From positions 1-47,308 of the forward strand of contig NZ_QVMH01000012.1 of assembly GCF_010501035.1 (NCBI RefSeq): 47,308 nt of DNA, written 5' to 3'. Below the pieces are notes generated by a model. That model had not been told where the DNA came from, did no database searches, and was given only the letters and a program-made list of their open reading frames with translations. This DNA comes from Paludibacter sp. 221 (GTDB lineage: Bacteria; Bacteroidota; Bacteroidia; Bacteroidales; Paludibacteraceae). Shown piece after piece: positions 45,713-47,308 of this stretch; position 1 is the stretch's first letter; every line of letters starts with the position of its first letter. A program made the position numbers and the translations under genes.

Positions 45713-46198
45713 TTAGAATGTAGATTTAAAGTTTTGACCAAACGCTTTTCCGGTAATGCTATCAATTCTTACTTTCCACACTTTTACATTTCGCAATGCG
45801 GGTTCTGAATATTTGAACTCCCTTTCCGAATAATTCTTCATGATTATATTCATATACCTTTCTTTCGTTACAAGGTCGTTATCATCAATAAAAAAGACCA
45901 TCCCTTTGCACACAACGCTTTTCGACTCCATGCTGTAACTACAAGCAACATCAGGATGCTGGCAACGAAGTTCGCGTTGCGAGCAGAAAGTAATACAAAC
46001 GCGGTTATCTTTGCCTAATAAATCCAGATACTTACCTTCGGGTCCTGAGTGAAGTATAATATTCTCTCCGTCATAACCAAAATTCATCGGGATAACGTAT
46101 GGCATCCCGTCAATATCTACCATCCCTACAAAACAAACATCGCAAGAAGCTATTATTTGATCTATTTCGTCTCTATTGTTAACAAAAGATGTTCTCAT
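45713..46198 (-). CDS. Pyridoxamine 5'-phosphate oxidase-like flavoprotein
   Basis: 161 residues from the ATG giving MRTSFVNNRDEIDQI; the longer frame start overlaps the promoter. The split-barrel core (CDVCFVGMVDIDGMPYVIPM, FGYDGENIILHSGPEGKYLDLL in part GENIILHSGPEGKY) is like putative general-stress FMN/heme-binding proteins of the PNPOx-like family rather than true PdxH, which is longer. It might use F420-like or heme cofactors; the substrate is unknown. TACCTTTG upstream is the likely promoter. Confidence 0.88.
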   Translation of the reverse strand: MRTSFVNNRDEIDQIIASCDVCFVGMVDIDGMPYVIPMNFGYDGENIILHSGPEGKYLDLLGKDNRVCITFCSQRELRCQHPDVACSYSMESKSVVCKGMVFFIDDNDLVTKERYMNIIMKNYSEREFKYSEPALRNVKVWKVRIDSITGKAFGQNFKSTF

Positions 46199-46224
46199 TG
46201 ACAAACTCTTAAATTTTGGAAGCA

Positions 46225-46232
46225 CAAAGGTA
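46225..46232 (-). promoter_or_regulatory. -7 element of the PNPOx-like gene
   Basis: Minus strand TACCTTTG matches TAnnTTTG, 27 bases before the chosen ATG, and excludes the longer start at 46249. Confidence 0.6.
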
Positions 46233-46390
46233 CAAAAAAACGCCAACATAAACAGATAGCAATCACAAATGGCTTTACGGGTATAAAAACGAATTGTACA
46301 AAGTAAAAAACATAAACACCTAATAAACGTAACATTTTAGCGTTAGAAGAACTTGCCTGAGATAATGTAGCCTGAATGAAATAAAAATAG

Positions 46391-46398
46391 TACATTTG
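46391..46398 (+). promoter_or_regulatory. -7 element of nagB
   Basis: TACATTTG matches TAnnTTTG, 28 bases before the nagB ATG. Confidence 0.6.
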
Positions 46399-46425
46399 CG
46401 GTTTTAAAACTAAAAAATATCACTT

Positions 46426-47235
46426 ATGAGACTTATCATTCAACCCGATTACGAAAACGTATCCAAGTGGGCGGCAAATTATGTGGCTGCAAAAATAAAT
46501 CAGGCAAAACCAACAGCGGAAAAACCTTTTGTTTTAGGACTTCCTACAGGGTCGTCTCCTATGGGCATGTATCGCGAATTGATAAAATTGAATAAAAGCG
46601 GAATCATTTCTTTTCAGAACGTGATTACTTTCAATATGGACGAGTATGTAGGACTGCCACGCGACCATAAAGAAAGCTATTACTCTTTTATGTGGAACAA
46701 CTTTTTTAGCCATATTGATATTAAGGCCGAAAATACCCACCTACTGGACGGAAATGCAAAAGATGTGGAAAAAGAATGTGCAGCATACGAAGCTAAAATG
46801 AAAGAGGTAGGCGGTATCGACCTGTTTCTTGGTGGCATAGGCCCCGATGGGCATATCGCGTTCAACGAACCGGCATCTTCTTTAACATCGCGTACACGCC
46901 AGAAAACATTAACTACCGACACTATTATAGCAAATTCACGCTTCTTTAATAATGATGTAAACCAAGTGCCAAAAACAGCGTTGACTGTTGGAGTAGGCAC
47001 TGTGATGGATGCTAAAGAAGTGCTAATCATTGCAAACGGACACAATAAAGCCCGTGCTTTGCGCCACGTTGTAGAAGAACCTATAAACCACATGTGGACT
47101 ATCAGCGCGCTGCAAATGCACAAAAAAGGAATCATCGTATGTGATTACGATGCTTGCGCCGAACTGAAAGTAGGAACTTACAAATACTTTCTGGACATTG
47201 AAAAAGACACTTTGAATCCAGATTCTTTACTGTAA
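46426..47235 (+). CDS. nagB: Glucosamine-6-phosphate deaminase
   Basis: Converts glucosamine-6-phosphate to fructose-6-phosphate and ammonia, linking amino-sugar use to glycolysis in the cytosol. 269 residues, the E. coli NagB length, with residues at the same positions: Asp72 in NMDEY, Asp141 and His143 in [11 protein letters not shown], and Glu148. The phosphate loop LGLPTGSSP is at about 37-45. It is transcribed from its own promoter, divergent from the PNPOx-like gene; no nagA is adjacent. No clear terminator is seen in the remaining 73 bases. Confidence 0.97.
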   Translation: MRLIIQPDYENVSKWAANYVAAKINQAKPTAEKPFVLGLPTGSSPMGMYRELIKLNKSGIISFQNVITFNMDEYVGLPRDHKESYYSFMWNNFFSHIDIKAENTHLLDGNAKDVEKECAAYEAKMKEVGGIDLFLGGIGPDGHIAFNEPASSLTSRTRQKTLTTDTIIANSRFFNNDVNQVPKTALTVGVGTVMDAKEVLIIANGHNKARALRHVVEEPINHMWTISALQMHKKGIIVCDYDACAELKVGTYKYFLDIEKDTLNPDSLL

Positions 47236-47308
47236 ATTCTCTCATATATTATTTGACTAGTCCTAAAAAACCGTTACAGGTTTGATTAGACAAAAGTATT
47301 AATAATTT

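Overview
The window is a chromosome segment from a member of the Bacteroidales (Bacteroidota). The evidence is the gene families (BT_3928-type DoxX protein, DUF1599, long-form PurC, HisIE fusion, flotillin plus NfeD-like partner), the absence of Shine-Dalgarno-like sequences, and many starts preceded by the Bacteroidota -7 element TAnnTTTG. A Dysgonomonas-like organism is my best guess, but genus is an inference. No rRNA, tRNA, CRISPR array or classical insertion sequence was seen.

Layout: 1-786 is the 3' part of a tail-fibre-like gene, closed by a bidirectional terminator. 868-13020 is almost wholly minus strand and housekeeping: DUF1599-DoxX-tpiA; pheS; a run from a small membrane protein through a CPBP protease, glyA, a four-helix-bundle cassette, phoH and purC; a flavin reductase; and a flotillin/NfeD pair. 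queC (+) follows, then a convergent minus-strand set (TPR lipid-face/periplasmic protein, outer-membrane barrel, hisIE, ftsE). 20503-21474 is a gene-free stretch packed with small palindromes and a perfect 250-bp tandem duplication. Then come a NUDIX hydrolase (-), a TPR protein, a DedA protein and a DedA-shikimate dehydrogenase fusion (+), and a very large secreted multidomain surface protein with a small companion (-).

The accessory part is 32837-42974. It is bounded by identical 28-bp direct repeats and carries an AAA ATPase/DUF4143 gene, a complete four-gene Wadjet (JetABCD) plasmid-defence operon, and a tyrosine recombinase next to the right repeat. I read this as a compact integrative element (about 10.1 kb) inserted at the terminator of a small minus-strand transcription unit just downstream of lon. 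JetA/B/C should form an SMC-like loop-extruding complex and JetD the TOPRIM nuclease that cuts small circular DNA. The jet genes overlap one another by 4-8 bases and end at a strong terminator. Upstream lies an operator-like array of direct and inverted repeats.

The right flank is conserved chromosome: lon protease (-), a pyridoxamine-phosphate-oxidase-like flavoprotein (-) and nagB (+).

Most interesting points: the Wadjet element and its attachment sites; paired small transcription units whose terminators are the 28-bp repeats, one with a near-consensus promoter; a DedA-AroE fusion with no internal start for AroE; the palindrome-rich 250-bp tandem repeat; and a four-helix-bundle gene bracketed by 20-bp inverted repeats between phoH and glyA.
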